A program made the position numbers and the translations under genes. From NCBI GenBank assembly GCA_964495935.1, contig CAZBXQ010000050.1, positions 1-22,503 on the forward strand: DNA of 22,503 bases, in the 5' to 3' direction. Positions 7,833 through 16,727 of this stretch are shown piece by piece; the stretch's first letter is position 1, and each line of letters opens with the position of its first letter. The notes beneath the pieces are model-generated. The model searched no databases and had not been told where the DNA came from. It saw nothing but the letters and a program-made list of their open reading frames with translations. This DNA is from JAJYSO01 sp964495935. Its GTDB lineage: Bacteria; Bacteroidota; Bacteroidia; Flavobacteriales; Flavobacteriaceae.

Positions 7833-8187
7833 AACACCTGCCCAAAAGCAACTCTAAACTCTGAAAATATGATAAATAGCTAGTAAGGAATGGTTACAGA
7901 TGAGTAACGAATGTAGTTTTCATTAAGAAGAACGTTTTTATATCTCTTAAACTTTTCTTCAGTGCAAGACTTAAATTATTGTTAAATAAGTGTTATATTG
8001 CGGAAGCAAAAAATACCTGGATGAAAACATTTAAAACTTCACTTGTTTATGGGCTGATGGTCGTTTTAAAAGTACGATTCTGATTTAAAGCAAATAAAAC
8101 CTAATTTGAAAAATCACTTGACTTAAACACAAGCTGACCGATTAAAAAAAATGTTTGAAGAACAATTGAATACTTAAAAATATATAA
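7833..8187 (+). other. Gene-free stretch with possible gene remnant
   Basis: No intact gene. From ATG 8021 a frame reads MKTFKTSLVYGLMVV, then meets stops. A neighbouring frame at about 8124-8177 reads TQADRLKKMFEEQLNT before TAA 8175-8177. Together these could be the two ends of a small decayed gene, but the evidence is thin. No promoter box matching TAnnTTTG is seen. Confidence 0.2.
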
Positions 8188-8577
8188 ATGAAAAATCTAC
8201 TAATTGTAATTTTATGCCTAATAAGTTATCAAGGATCTTCACAGATAAATTCAAATAATCAAGAAACAATGAATAAATATTTATTGCACGGGAATTTTAC
8301 CGCTAAAACAGGATTTGCCAATGAACTTGCAAATATCTTAATAGAAGCTTCCAAACTTGTTTCAACAGAAAAAGGTTGCAGATTATATGTTGTGAGCAGA
8401 GATAAAAACGACCCCAACTCGGTTTATGTCACGGAAATTTGGGATAGTAAAGAAGACCACGATAATTCGTTGAAGATTGAAGGAGTAAGAGAATTAATAA
8501 TGAAAGCAATGCCAATGATTGACGGTCAGCCAAAAAAAGGACAAGAACTCGAAATACTTGGTGGAACAGGAATTTAA
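8188..8577 (+). CDS. Exported ABM-domain protein (putative quinol monooxygenase family)
   Basis: 129 residues. A hydrophobic N-terminus (residues 1-19, ending QGSSQ) looks like a signal peptide. The remainder matches the dimeric alpha-beta-barrel antibiotic biosynthesis monooxygenase (ABM) family: GNFTAK strand near 35, a helix, GCRLYVVSRD near 67-76, then VYVTEIWDSKEDHDNS. Relatives are small, usually cofactor-free monooxygenases acting on quinols or reactive small molecules, normally in the cytoplasm. An internal ATG at 8269 (residue 28) would make a cytoplasmic form, so export is probable, not certain. It is the last plus-strand gene before the convergent ICE core. The substrate is unknown. 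Confidence 0.75.
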   Translation: MKNLLIVILCLISYQGSSQINSNNQETMNKYLLHGNFTAKTGFANELANILIEASKLVSTEKGCRLYVVSRDKNDPNSVYVTEIWDSKEDHDNSLKIEGVRELIMKAMPMIDGQPKKGQELEILGGTGI

Positions 8578-8935
8578 AAACCCTTAAAAATAATTGAACG
8601 TTCTTAAACACAATTCTAAACGTTTTTTAACCCGAAAATGACTGCTTTTCTGCAACGGTCGATTTAAAACAGAACGACAAAATAATCCTTACCAAAAACA
8701 CAAACTGAATAAAAAACGACCACCTATCGAGTAGTTGATCCCCGCTTCTAGATAGCGAGACAAGCTTCTCGTACTACTAAATCTACAGGATTTCAATGTC
8801 CAATAGCGTAGGTGATTTCTCAATCAGCCACTATATCCCGTAATTTTCTGCGAATAGAAACACCTCTAAAATAGTTCAGCCTCCCTCATTGAATTCGTTT
8901 TATTCGCTGGATATGTTTGTTCGATTTTATTAAAA
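8578..8935. other. Intergenic region between convergent cargo and ICE core
   Basis: No gene found. Read on the minus strand, a frame through about 8670-8880 looks protein-like (RGVSIRRKLRDIVAD, EITYAIGH, NPVDLVVREACLAI) but is broken by several stop codons. It could be an old, decayed coding segment or a conserved non-coding region attached to this type of ICE. No clear intrinsic terminator was found for either flanking gene. Confidence 0.3.
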
Positions 8936-11900
8936 TTAATGAATCCCCCTAACATACACCGGTTCTAATTCATCCTGACTCTGCTTTTCGTCCTTTTCCT
9001 GCTGTTCATCCTCGACCTCAGTTTCTGGAGTGATAGATATCTGTATTTTACGTTCTACAGCGGCCAATTCAATTTTAAGGTCGCTTAAAGTTTGTTCTTT
9101 TGGCCACGAACCGTTGACCACCTCTTGAAGTATGGGCAAGTCTTTTTCAATATCCGTAATTTTCTTTTGTTCGTGTGCTATAAGATCGGGGAGTTTTTCG
9201 AGCGCTTTTAAAAAATTCATTGCAGCCAGTTTAGGGTCTTTCGCAATCATTCCATTGTTATAGGTGTATTTGATAGTCCCTTCGCCTTGTATCATAAATC
9301 GGTTTAGGCGGATGTCGATGCCGTTTTTCTCTGACATTTCGGTTTTGACCAGTAAATTGAATCCATATAAACTCCCTATTTCTTCATATTCTCCACCGGT
9401 ACGGGCTTTTTCTTTCAGCTGATTGAGTTTAGCACCGATCTGTTTGATGTTGGCATTAGAGGGCAAACCCTCTAATAAAATAGGATTAGCAATGGACCCA
9501 TCCGAATGTTTTTGAAGGCGCTGTTGTAAATTATTCCAGTCAAGGTTCATTCGGTTTAAGCGGGATCGAGAACTTTCCAAGGTATACGTAAAATCTTTCA
9601 ACTTATATTTTGCCACGGATTTTGAACGGTTAAACGCCCGCTTTTCACTTTCCAGTCCGGCTATCTGTTTTTCTATTTTTGCTTTGTCCAGTAAATCGGT
9701 ATTTCCGGAAAGTATGGCCACGTATTCAGAAAAATTCATTCCTGATTTTTCATCCATACTTCCTTCATCAATGGTGCGTTTCCCCAAGTTATTGGATTTA
9801 AGCTGGTCGATAAAAAGCTGCTTGTTATACAACAAATTAAATTTATAACTGTCCAAGGATTGCTCTACCGCATAGATAACCACATCCACCTTATTATCTG
9901 CAAAGTGTTTGGCAATTTCATTGCCTTTTCGAATGGCCCGCCCATCGCGTTGAGCAAGATCACTCGGCCGCCACGGCGTGTCCAAATGATGAACGGCAAC
10001 TGCTCTTTTTTGCGCATTCACTCCGGTTCCCAACATACTGGTGGAACCGAATAGGATTCGGATTTTCCCTTTATTCATTCCTTGAATAAGTTTCTTACGC
10101 TGTTTATCGCTTTTAGCTTCTTGTATAAAACGAACTTCGTGTGCCGGAATCCCATAGTCTTCTACGAGTTTTCGTTTGATTTCCGAATATACATTCCACG
10201 TTCCCGGTTTATAGGTGCCCAAGTCGGAGAAAACAAATTGCGTCCCTTTCTGGGCTTGATATTGATTATAATACTTCGCCAGATTCGCTGCACAATGAGA
10301 AGCTTTATTATCCGGATGATCTTGATAACGGTCGTTTACCATTCGCATATCCAAGGACATCTTACGGGCATAATCGGTGGCGATCAACATCTTGGCTTTT
10401 TCTTCTCTTTGAGACAAAGGCGTTCTTCCCAACAAGGTGGCATCGCCTGATTTGGCAAATTGCATCAAGTTTTGAATAAAAACTTCCTGATCCGGCGTAG
10501 GCGGTATATTATAAAGAATCTCATTTTTTTCCGGGCGGTCAATTCCGATATCTTTAGCTGTTCGATAATCGGTTATTTCGGAATAAAATTGAGCCAATTC
10601 CGGCACTTTAATGAAATAGCGAAAACGTTCCTTAGCAACAATATTATTGGCTACGGAGAACTCGTAATCAGTTGTTTTTCTCGCATAGATTGCTGCCCAA
10701 GCATCAAAACAGTTGATGCCTTGCTTTTCTAATGCCCGGGGACGTAAGTATTTAAAGAGCAGATATAATTCTGTCAAAGAATTGCTGATGGTGGTGCCGG
10801 AAAGAAAAGTGGCTCCCATATCCCCATCTATACGATCCTGAATGGTTCGGATGGCAAAGAGCAGGTTCAGTGCTTTTTGACTTCCGTTTGAATTTCCCAA
10901 TCCTGCTACGCGATTGTGCCGGGTGTTAAACATCAAGTTTTTAAACTGATGACTTTCGTCTATAAAAAGATGATCAATTCCCATCATTTTAAAATCCACG
11001 ACATCATCTTTTCTATTGTCGATATCAAATTGTAATGTTTTAAGCTTGACTTCAAGGTTTTCTTTTCGCTTCAGCACCCCGCGAAGCATTCCTCGTGTGA
11101 TTTCACTGCCTTGTGCCTGTAAGGCTTCTAAATTCTGTTCTACACTATCGAGTTCGGCTTGAAGGATTTCTGTCTGCATCTCGGGAGACTGCGGAATCAT
11201 TCCAAACTGGTCGTGGGTAAGGATGATGCAATCCCAATCGTTATTTTTGATATCCCCAAAAATCCGCAATCGTTTTTTAGGAGTAAAGTCCTTTTTCCCC
11301 GGAGAAAGAATCTTAGCGTGTGGATAGGCTGCCCGATAGGTTTCGGCAATTTCGTGAACATTGCTTTTTAAACCGATAATCATTGGTTTATGTGCCAACC
11401 CCAAACGTTTCATTTCTTGAGCAGCGGTACACATCACCAAAGTTTTTCCTGCCCCTACCTCGTGGTCACAAATCGCCCCGTTGTTCAATTTAATCATCCA
11501 AACCGTATCTTTTTGACTTGAATATAGATCTTCAATACCTGCACTTTTCCTATCCAATCCCGGAAAATCCTGATGGCTTCCGTCATAATTGGGTCTGACA
11601 AAACAATTAAATGTGTCATTATAGCGCTCCGTTAATTTATTTTTGAAGGACTCGTTCTGTGCGTGGAGCCAATCCGAAAAGGCGGTACGGATTTCATCGA
11701 TTTTTGCATTGGCCATTTGAATGGCTTCCATATCTCTCACTTTGACTTCTTTGTCGCCGATTTTAATTTTCTTGGTAATGTTGGGGGTCGTGTTTACCAA
11801 GGCGTGTTTGAGAAGAGCAATGCCGTCAAAAGTGCGACTTTGGGATTTAACCGCATATTTATTCCAGATATGTACATTCTTTTGGTCACAGCTCAAGGAA

Positions 11901-14326
11901 AAATCATCTGAACTATCGGAATAATAAACCCGTACATCGGTATCGAAAAGATGAGAAGCAAATCGGGCATACACCTTGGTGGGAATCCAACGTTCTCCAA
12001 GATTAAAATCCAATTCTTCAAACTCAATACGGCGGGGTCGAGCTTCTTTAAGAGCAGTCAGACTTTTTTCGGCTTCTTTATCTTCCGGGTGATTGTAAAT
12101 ATAGTTTTCCACGGCTTGAATTTTCTCTATTACATTACCGGAAATCCACCGTTCGGAAATTTCATATTCCTGTTGTAAGGGATTATAGAAAATGCGGTTT
12201 TGTAGAGCTTCTTTAAGGCTGTCAATGGGCATACTACTGATCTCTGCCATATACGCTAAATTCACACCTCCGTATTTATTCAAAGAAGCAGCCAAGGCCT
12301 CTTCAGGATTATCGGTAGCTAAAGTGGTGGTCGAAAAACTGACCGGGCGATTAAAAATATCGGCTTTATGAACCACCCCGCCAACGGTACGTTCCAGATA
12401 GGGAACTTCTTTTCCTGCGCTATCTGTTTTTATCAGTTTATTATTCGCGGCATTGTTGAGGTATCCATATTTTTTGACGTACGCATCATATAGACGATTA
12501 AGGTTCTCTCTTTCCTTTTGATGCTCCGTTTGCGTATCGGCTTCCTTTTGGTATAAGTCGAGATAAATATCCCGTAAAGTAATATAGGCTTCGGCTCTTG
12601 CTTTTTGAGACGGCAATAACTCCAAAGGATGAAATATTGCTCGGTTCTCCTCTTTATCCACTTCTTGTAAATGGCCAACCCAACCCTTATCCGTAACCAA
12701 GCAATCATTTCGGTGAAAGGCTTGCAATGCCTTACCATAAGGAGCCGGATCAGGTTTAATTCTTGGAACAGTTGATTTTGAAACGCCATCTTTACTATTT
12801 ATTCCCGAAAAAAGATCTCCTACAATTTCTTGTCTTTTTTCGTTGGTCTGTGGAGTTGAATTAGGGGTTTTTCTTACGGAGGAATTGGCTTTTAAAGAAG
12901 ATACAGCCGCATTAAACAGATTCATCTGACGATTAACAATCCTCTTTCTTTTCTTGGAAATTCGTCTTCTATTTAGCGTGCGCTTTTGAGGTGGAGTAAC
13001 CGAAGCTGAGGTTTCGAATAAATCAAAAATGCTGAGTTGCTTGTCTTCCGGAGAACGCTCTTTTTTAATTGTGGCAGCACTAATCTTTTGATTATTGTTT
13101 TCATTTGGAAGAGCAACAGACACTCCGTTAATTGAACTTGTATTTTGCGGAATAGCCTCTTTGAATGATGTTCCTTGATATAATTCCAAGCTTAGCTTCT
13201 GATTAAAATCCTCCAAAAGCATTTGTTTTAAGAATTTAGCCATTCCTTCAATACCATCATCGTGCCTATAAATGAGAGCCGGCTTGCCATAAGGATCAGT
13301 CGCTATTTTCTTATCCGTATGGACAATTCTTGTAGTATCCGTAAAAAGTGCATTGTTTGGGGCATTTGATTCCATCAAAATGCTTTGGCAAAACAATTCT
13401 TCTCGAGGGCTTAGCCCTTGTTTTCTCGTATCTTTTTGAAGTATTATCAAATCACTGCCTACTTCTGTACCGGCATAATCCGTAAAAAGATTGTTCGGTA
13501 AGCGAACCGCTGAAACCAAATGATTGTTCTGCATCAACGCCCGGCGAATAGGTTCGTTTTTGGGACTGTTTAAAATACCTTGTGAAGTGATAAAGGCTAA
13601 CAAACCGCCTTCTCGAAGCATATCCGTTCCTTTTAAAAAGAAATAATTATGGATGCTTCGAGCCGCCTGTATCTTGGCAGGATCATTACTGCGGGAATAA
13701 GAAAGATCAAAAACGGAAGTATCTCCAAAAGGGATATTACTGGCAACAACATCATAGGAGTTTTGTTCCTTTTCAGGTATTTCCTCAAATCCTTTTATTC
13801 GAATAGTACTCTGGGGATAGAGCTGTCTTAATATTTTACCGGTTAGTAAATCCTTTTCATAAGCGGTATTGTTTTCTTTTTTAGGAGCTGAAAAAGAAGA
13901 TAGAAAAGACCCGATCCCGGCGGAAGGGTCCAGAAACTTATGCGTGTCCGATTGATGCTCTTTTAAGACTGATGAAATGGCTACTATAATCGCCGGCGGA
14001 GTATAAAATGCAGAAAGAACGGAGCTTCGCATACTGTCCACAAACCTGCGGTATTGTTTTTCATCAGTTGCTTTTTCTTGTAGTAAATGATGAAGTTCCT
14101 GAGTTAAAGCAAAAAACGGTCGTTCACTTTTTCGCCATTGATTGATATCTTCAGGATTTTTGACAGGGTTCAAAATAAATTTGAGCCCACCAAATCCCCG
14201 GTATTGATTTAACAACAACCTTTCCTCTGCGGTTGCCTCCCGTTTTTCTTCCTCCAATTTAAAAACAACTCGCAGCGCATTGATATTTTGCTCGAGGTGT
14301 TGTCTTTTATTGAAGCCCATTTTCAT
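8936..14326 (-). CDS. Giant N6-adenine methylase / SNF2-type helicase protein of Bacteroidota ICEs
   Basis: About 1,796 residues. Starting from the ATG at 14324-14326 overlaps the end of the DUF1896 gene by 20 bases; ATG 14318-14320 is also possible, and the longer frame begins with a TTG. The N-terminal part has methyltransferase motifs DPSAGIG (about 133-139) and NIPF (about 197-200). After a low-complexity basic linker (about 415-520) comes a helicase: HEVGAGKT (about 950), FIDESHQ (about 1120) and QRDGRAIRKG (about 1460). The C-terminus is coiled-coil-like and acidic. Similar proteins occur in CTn elements and, with this methylase-helicase layout, in phage antirestriction proteins (DarB-like). 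A role in protecting transferred DNA is inferred. The gene is likely co-transcribed with DUF1896. Confidence 0.85.
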   Translation of the reverse strand: MKMGFNKRQHLEQNINALRVVFKLEEEKREATAEERLLLNQYRGFGGLKFILNPVKNPEDINQWRKSERPFFALTQELHHLLQEKATDEKQYRRFVDSMRSSVLSAFYTPPAIIVAISSVLKEHQSDTHKFLDPSAGIGSFLSSFSAPKKENNTAYEKDLLTGKILRQLYPQSTIRIKGFEEIPEKEQNSYDVVASNIPFGDTSVFDLSYSRSNDPAKIQAARSIHNYFFLKGTDMLREGGLLAFITSQGILNSPKNEPIRRALMQNNHLVSAVRLPNNLFTDYAGTEVGSDLIILQKDTRKQGLSPREELFCQSILMESNAPNNALFTDTTRIVHTDKKIATDPYGKPALIYRHDDGIEGMAKFLKQMLLEDFNQKLSLELYQGTSFKEAIPQNTSSINGVSVALPNENNNQKISAATIKKERSPEDKQLSIFDLFETSASVTPPQKRTLNRRRISKKRKRIVNRQMNLFNAAVSSLKANSSVRKTPNSTPQTNEKRQEIVGDLFSGINSKDGVSKSTVPRIKPDPAPYGKALQAFHRNDCLVTDKGWVGHLQEVDKEENRAIFHPLELLPSQKARAEAYITLRDIYLDLYQKEADTQTEHQKERENLNRLYDAYVKKYGYLNNAANNKLIKTDSAGKEVPYLERTVGGVVHKADIFNRPVSFSTTTLATDNPEEALAASLNKYGGVNLAYMAEISSMPIDSLKEALQNRIFYNPLQQEYEISERWISGNVIEKIQAVENYIYNHPEDKEAEKSLTALKEARPRRIEFEELDFNLGERWIPTKVYARFASHLFDTDVRVYYSDSSDDFSLSCDQKNVHIWNKYAVKSQSRTFDGIALLKHALVNTTPNITKKIKIGDKEVKVRDMEAIQMANAKIDEIRTAFSDWLHAQNESFKNKLTERYNDTFNCFVRPNYDGSHQDFPGLDRKSAGIEDLYSSQKDTVWMIKLNNGAICDHEVGAGKTLVMCTAAQEMKRLGLAHKPMIIGLKSNVHEIAETYRAAYPHAKILSPGKKDFTPKKRLRIFGDIKNNDWDCIILTHDQFGMIPQSPEMQTEILQAELDSVEQNLEALQAQGSEITRGMLRGVLKRKENLEVKLKTLQFDIDNRKDDVVDFKMMGIDHLFIDESHQFKNLMFNTRHNRVAGLGNSNGSQKALNLLFAIRTIQDRIDGDMGATFLSGTTISNSLTELYLLFKYLRPRALEKQGINCFDAWAAIYARKTTDYEFSVANNIVAKERFRYFIKVPELAQFYSEITDYRTAKDIGIDRPEKNEILYNIPPTPDQEVFIQNLMQFAKSGDATLLGRTPLSQREEKAKMLIATDYARKMSLDMRMVNDRYQDHPDNKASHCAANLAKYYNQYQAQKGTQFVFSDLGTYKPGTWNVYSEIKRKLVEDYGIPAHEVRFIQEAKSDKQRKKLIQGMNKGKIRILFGSTSMLGTGVNAQKRAVAVHHLDTPWRPSDLAQRDGRAIRKGNEIAKHFADNKVDVVIYAVEQSLDSYKFNLLYNKQLFIDQLKSNNLGKRTIDEGSMDEKSGMNFSEYVAILSGNTDLLDKAKIEKQIAGLESEKRAFNRSKSVAKYKLKDFTYTLESSRSRLNRMNLDWNNLQQRLQKHSDGSIANPILLEGLPSNANIKQIGAKLNQLKEKARTGGEYEEIGSLYGFNLLVKTEMSEKNGIDIRLNRFMIQGEGTIKYTYNNGMIAKDPKLAAMNFLKALEKLPDLIAHEQKKITDIEKDLPILQEVVNGSWPKEQTLSDLKIELAAVERKIQISITPETEVEDEQQEKDEKQSQDELEPVYVRGIH

Positions 14327-14744
14327 CAATCCATAAAGCAATGGTTCCGGTTATTTCCGTATAGAGGTTTTCAAAATCGGAGCTATAAGCGAAATCATCG
14401 GCAAGTTCATATTTGGCAAAAACAGGTTCACATACCGGAAGCATTTTTAAGGCGAATGGCTGTAATTCTTCATCTACTATCAGGGTGTCAAAATCATTGC
14501 ACACTACCTGAAACACAGTGTCGAATTTTGAGAACTGCAAGTCTTGAAACAGGATATTCTCCGCAATGCGGTTGCACTGGTCAATGGTATTTCCGGCCAA
14601 AAAGGCTTCTTCATAAGCCTGGGCCGCCCAAGAGGAACGCTGATGAATGAAATCTTGATCTGTTGCCTTTTCGGGGAAGCTGGTATTTAATAATTCTTGG
14701 AGCCGTGATTTGTAATACGACAGTTCTTTTTGTGAATTCTCCAT
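14307..14744 (-). CDS. DUF1896 family protein
   Basis: 145 residues. It matches the DUF1896 family found in Bacteroidota conjugative elements: an N-terminal ELSYYKSRLQELL segment, an AAQAYEEAFLAG helix, ILF-DL-FSK-DT, and the C-terminal DDFAYSSDFENLYTEITG block. No catalytic motif, signal or membrane segment is visible, so it should be cytoplasmic. Its function is unknown. It overlaps the start of the giant methylase/helicase gene, and this translational coupling and the usual genomic pairing suggest the two proteins act together. A 152-base gap on its upstream side, before the AbiEii gene, may hold its own promoter, though none was recognised. Confidence 0.85.
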   Translation of the reverse strand: MENSQKELSYYKSRLQELLNTSFPEKATDQDFIHQRSSWAAQAYEEAFLAGNTIDQCNRIAENILFQDLQFSKFDTVFQVVCNDFDTLIVDEELQPFALKMLPVCEPVFAKYELADDFAYSSDFENLYTEITGTIALWIDENGLQ

Positions 14745-14896
14745 ATCTCGTTTTCGTTTGTGGTTGTTTCGAAAACTAAAGCTAAGGAGAGAAAAGCCGG
14801 TTTATGGTGAGAAGGTAGAGGTTGGCTTGGAGGGGTATACTTTGGCAGTTGTACTTTTAACTGGCTGATAAGATTTGTAAGTCGCAGTTGTATGCT

Positions 14897-15817
14897 TTAA
14901 TCAAATAGCACTTTTCTTAATTTATTGACAGCTGCTTTATGTTTGGTACTATTCATTTTAGAGAGGTTTAGCAATTTCCAACGGACGGAAGGCAGTTGGG
15001 CAATTGCCTCACTATTTTCCATATGCAATAAACCCCATTTTGGGTCTTGTTCGATAACCGAGAGTAAAAAATGTCGTTCATCTTCTGTTATTTCCTCTTG
15101 TAAGGTATGGATAAGTAATTCTCTGGTTTGTTCAAGATCATTTACGGTTACCGATGTATCGGTCATCTCCGCAAATTCTGATTCGAATATCTCTTGAAGG
15201 TCTTTACGATGCGGATCCAAAAGTTCCACCATTGGGCGTTGATGACTGATGAGAAAAACCAAAAAGGTCTTTCGGAGGTCTTGGGTAAAACCTTCATTTT
15301 CGAAAAGCAACTTTACGTCAAATAAATCGCGGGGATGTTGTCGATCTAAAGCAGCACATATTTTTCCTGCATATAAATCGGGTAATGCCACTACTTTTAC
15401 TTCGGCATACCCAAATTCATTTTCCACTTTCTCACATACCTCCATTTGATTCGGAGGAAAAACCGCACCTCGAATAACCGGAGATAACTCTACCTTTATG
15501 CGGACTTCTTCCTGTTGAACGATTAGACGGAGGGCATTGCCTTGTTCGTGAGCATTTTGAATTTGTACATTCGGAAAAGCCTTTTTAATCAGACGGCTTA
15601 GACGGGTTAATGCGCTGCGAATATTGGTCAATGCCGAATCCCAATCATCAAGAGGAAGATATAAAAGGTCAATATCCACGGAAAGTCTTGGTAAATCCCG
15701 ATAAAATAAGTTGATTGCCGTTCCTCCTTTCAATGCAAAACACGGTTCACTTTCCAATAACGGAAGAACACGAACTAATAGCTGAACTTGTTTATAATAT
15801 ATCGTATCTCTTCTCAT
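14897..15817 (-). CDS. abiEii: AbiEii/AbiGii-type nucleotidyltransferase toxin
   Basis: 306 residues. It carries the nucleotidyltransferase core of the family: LKGGTAINLFY (29-39, the GG-T loop), SVDIDL (46-51, metal-binding Asp pair), LYAGKICAALDR (148-159, conserved Lys) and RDLFDV (163-168). AbiEii toxins use nucleotides, with a GTP preference reported for a studied member, and arrest growth reversibly; the AbiE system gives abortive infection or plasmid stability. The start ATG follows the antitoxin stop codon with no gap, a typical bicistronic layout. It is on the same strand as the ICE core but looks inserted between topB and the DUF1896 gene, so it is probably an accessory stability or defence module. 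Confidence 0.9.
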   Translation of the reverse strand: MRRDTIYYKQVQLLVRVLPLLESEPCFALKGGTAINLFYRDLPRLSVDIDLLYLPLDDWDSALTNIRSALTRLSRLIKKAFPNVQIQNAHEQGNALRLIVQQEEVRIKVELSPVIRGAVFPPNQMEVCEKVENEFGYAEVKVVALPDLYAGKICAALDRQHPRDLFDVKLLFENEGFTQDLRKTFLVFLISHQRPMVELLDPHRKDLQEIFESEFAEMTDTSVTVNDLEQTRELLIHTLQEEITEDERHFLLSVIEQDPKWGLLHMENSEAIAQLPSVRWKLLNLSKMNSTKHKAAVNKLRKVLFD

Positions 15818-16609
15818 TTATTGTGGATTAAAATCTTTGGGAACAGTTATAAAATATTTTTCATCTAAAACACCTTCTTTAGCAATAACTCGATTTCCCG
15901 AACCGAGATTTACAGTTGTTGTATTTAATTTAGAAAACCAGTTGTACTGATGTCTTGACGAGAACCAGAGGAATAGTCGTTTAACCTTTATATTTGTACA
16001 AGCTTCCAAAAGTTTTTGAAGCCTTCGTGGGGACAAAGAGGTCATTCCTTGAATCAATTGATCGGCGTGTTCGAATGAAATTTTATCGGGTACTTCATTC
16101 AACATTTCAAGGCAAGCTCTTTCAGGACTTGAAATTTTGAGCTCTTCCATCCCTTTCTTCCAAAAAATAGAAGACGTATAATGGAGCGAAGTATTTTCCT
16201 CCATCTCGGAAAAAATACTTGTACGCGTATGCCTGATAAAAACAATATCAGCGGACAATTCATTTAACCACCTTGGAAGCTTATCATTACCATACAAATG
16301 AATCGTTTCCTTTGTTGAATGGGGAAGATAATGCGAAAAGCCTTTTAATTCCAAAGCAGTCAACCCTCCAATAACAAAATCAGTTTTCATAATGATTTGC
16401 AGCGTATAAGCCAGACTCTGCCAAGACAATTGAATATTTCCTCGGGTATAAACGCCTCGCCATAATGATTTTATTTGTTCACTTTTAACCAAATTATCAA
16501 TAGCGTGTTTGTCTAAATTTGCCTCTTTCATTAACCATTGACGAGTGACAATAAGATTTTCAGGCATTATTTGCTCCAATAATTTTCGTCTTTCAGGATT
16601 AAAAGCCAT
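15818..16609 (-). CDS. abiEi: AbiEi-type antitoxin / transcriptional repressor
   Basis: 263 residues. An N-terminal winged-helix-like domain (about 15-60, RQWLMKEANLDKHAIDNLVKS) is followed by YTRG, LAYTLQIIM and GGLTALELKG, typical of AbiEi antitoxins of type IV toxin-antitoxin systems. The C-terminal part neutralises toxin activity without stable complex formation in characterised systems, while the N-terminal domain binds inverted repeats in its own promoter. This fits the two identical inverted repeats just upstream (16630-16646 and 16693-16707). It is translated directly before the toxin gene. The identification rests on motif pattern and the toxin partner. Confidence 0.87.
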   Translation of the reverse strand: MAFNPERRKLLEQIMPENLIVTRQWLMKEANLDKHAIDNLVKSEQIKSLWRGVYTRGNIQLSWQSLAYTLQIIMKTDFVIGGLTALELKGFSHYLPHSTKETIHLYGNDKLPRWLNELSADIVFIRHTRTSIFSEMEENTSLHYTSSIFWKKGMEELKISSPERACLEMLNEVPDKISFEHADQLIQGMTSLSPRRLQKLLEACTNIKVKRLFLWFSSRHQYNWFSKLNTTTVNLGSGNRVIAKEGVLDEKYFITVPKDFNPQ

Positions 16610-16629
16610 ATTTAAGAATATTTATATTG

Positions 16630-16646
16630 ACGGCGTTTATCGCCGT
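16630..16646 (-). promoter_or_regulatory. Proximal AbiEi operator candidate (inverted repeat)
   Basis: ACGGCG-TTTAT-CGCCGT, perfect 6-base arms around a 5-base centre, ending 20 bases from the abiEi start codon. The same core is repeated 62 bases upstream. GC-rich arms stand out from AT-rich surroundings. It overlaps the expected transcription start, as suits a repressor site. No T-run follows, so a terminator is unlikely. Confidence 0.65.
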
Positions 16647-16651
16647 TAAAA

Positions 16652-16659
16652 CAAATATA
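16652..16659 (-). promoter_or_regulatory. abiE promoter -7 box (TATATTTG)
   Basis: On the minus strand TATATTTG matches the TAnnTTTG consensus exactly. A TTG lies 23 bases upstream (16683-16685), slightly longer than the usual -33 spacing. The box sits between the two inverted repeats, so the predicted start falls in the proximal repeat. Confidence 0.5.
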
Positions 16660-16692
16660 AGTAAATAATTGGTTTATCGAATCAAAATATAC

Positions 16693-16707
16693 CGGCGTTT
16701 ATCGCCG
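16693..16707 (-). promoter_or_regulatory. Distal AbiEi operator candidate (inverted repeat)
   Basis: CGGCG-TTTAT-CGCCG, identical in core and centre to the proximal copy and in the same orientation, offset by 62 bases (about six helical turns). It lies between the topB stop and the abiE -7 box. Two such sites would allow cooperative binding of AbiEi on one face of the DNA. Confidence 0.6.
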
Positions 16708-16727
16708 TTGATAATAAAAAATATAAA

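Noticed and set aside
8850..8907. GCGAATA / TATTCGC inverted repeat as a terminator after the methylase/helicase gene
   Set aside because: The arms are 44 bases apart and no T-run follows on either strand; likely chance.
12433..12789. 118-codon minus-strand frame within the methylase/helicase gene
   Set aside because: It overlaps the real gene in another frame and has no homologous features; likely a shadow.
14327..14341. Five-residue N-terminal extension of the methylase/helicase from a TTG codon
   Set aside because: Two ATG codons follow within seven codons and give a shorter overlap with DUF1896; TTG is less likely.
14288..14650. 120-codon plus-strand frame over the DUF1896 gene
   Set aside because: It is antisense to DUF1896, which has clear family blocks; the plus-strand product resembles nothing.
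16630..16707. The two GC-rich inverted repeats as rho-independent terminators for topB
   Set aside because: Stems are short, neither is followed by a T-run on the minus strand, and their duplication around a promoter fits operators better.
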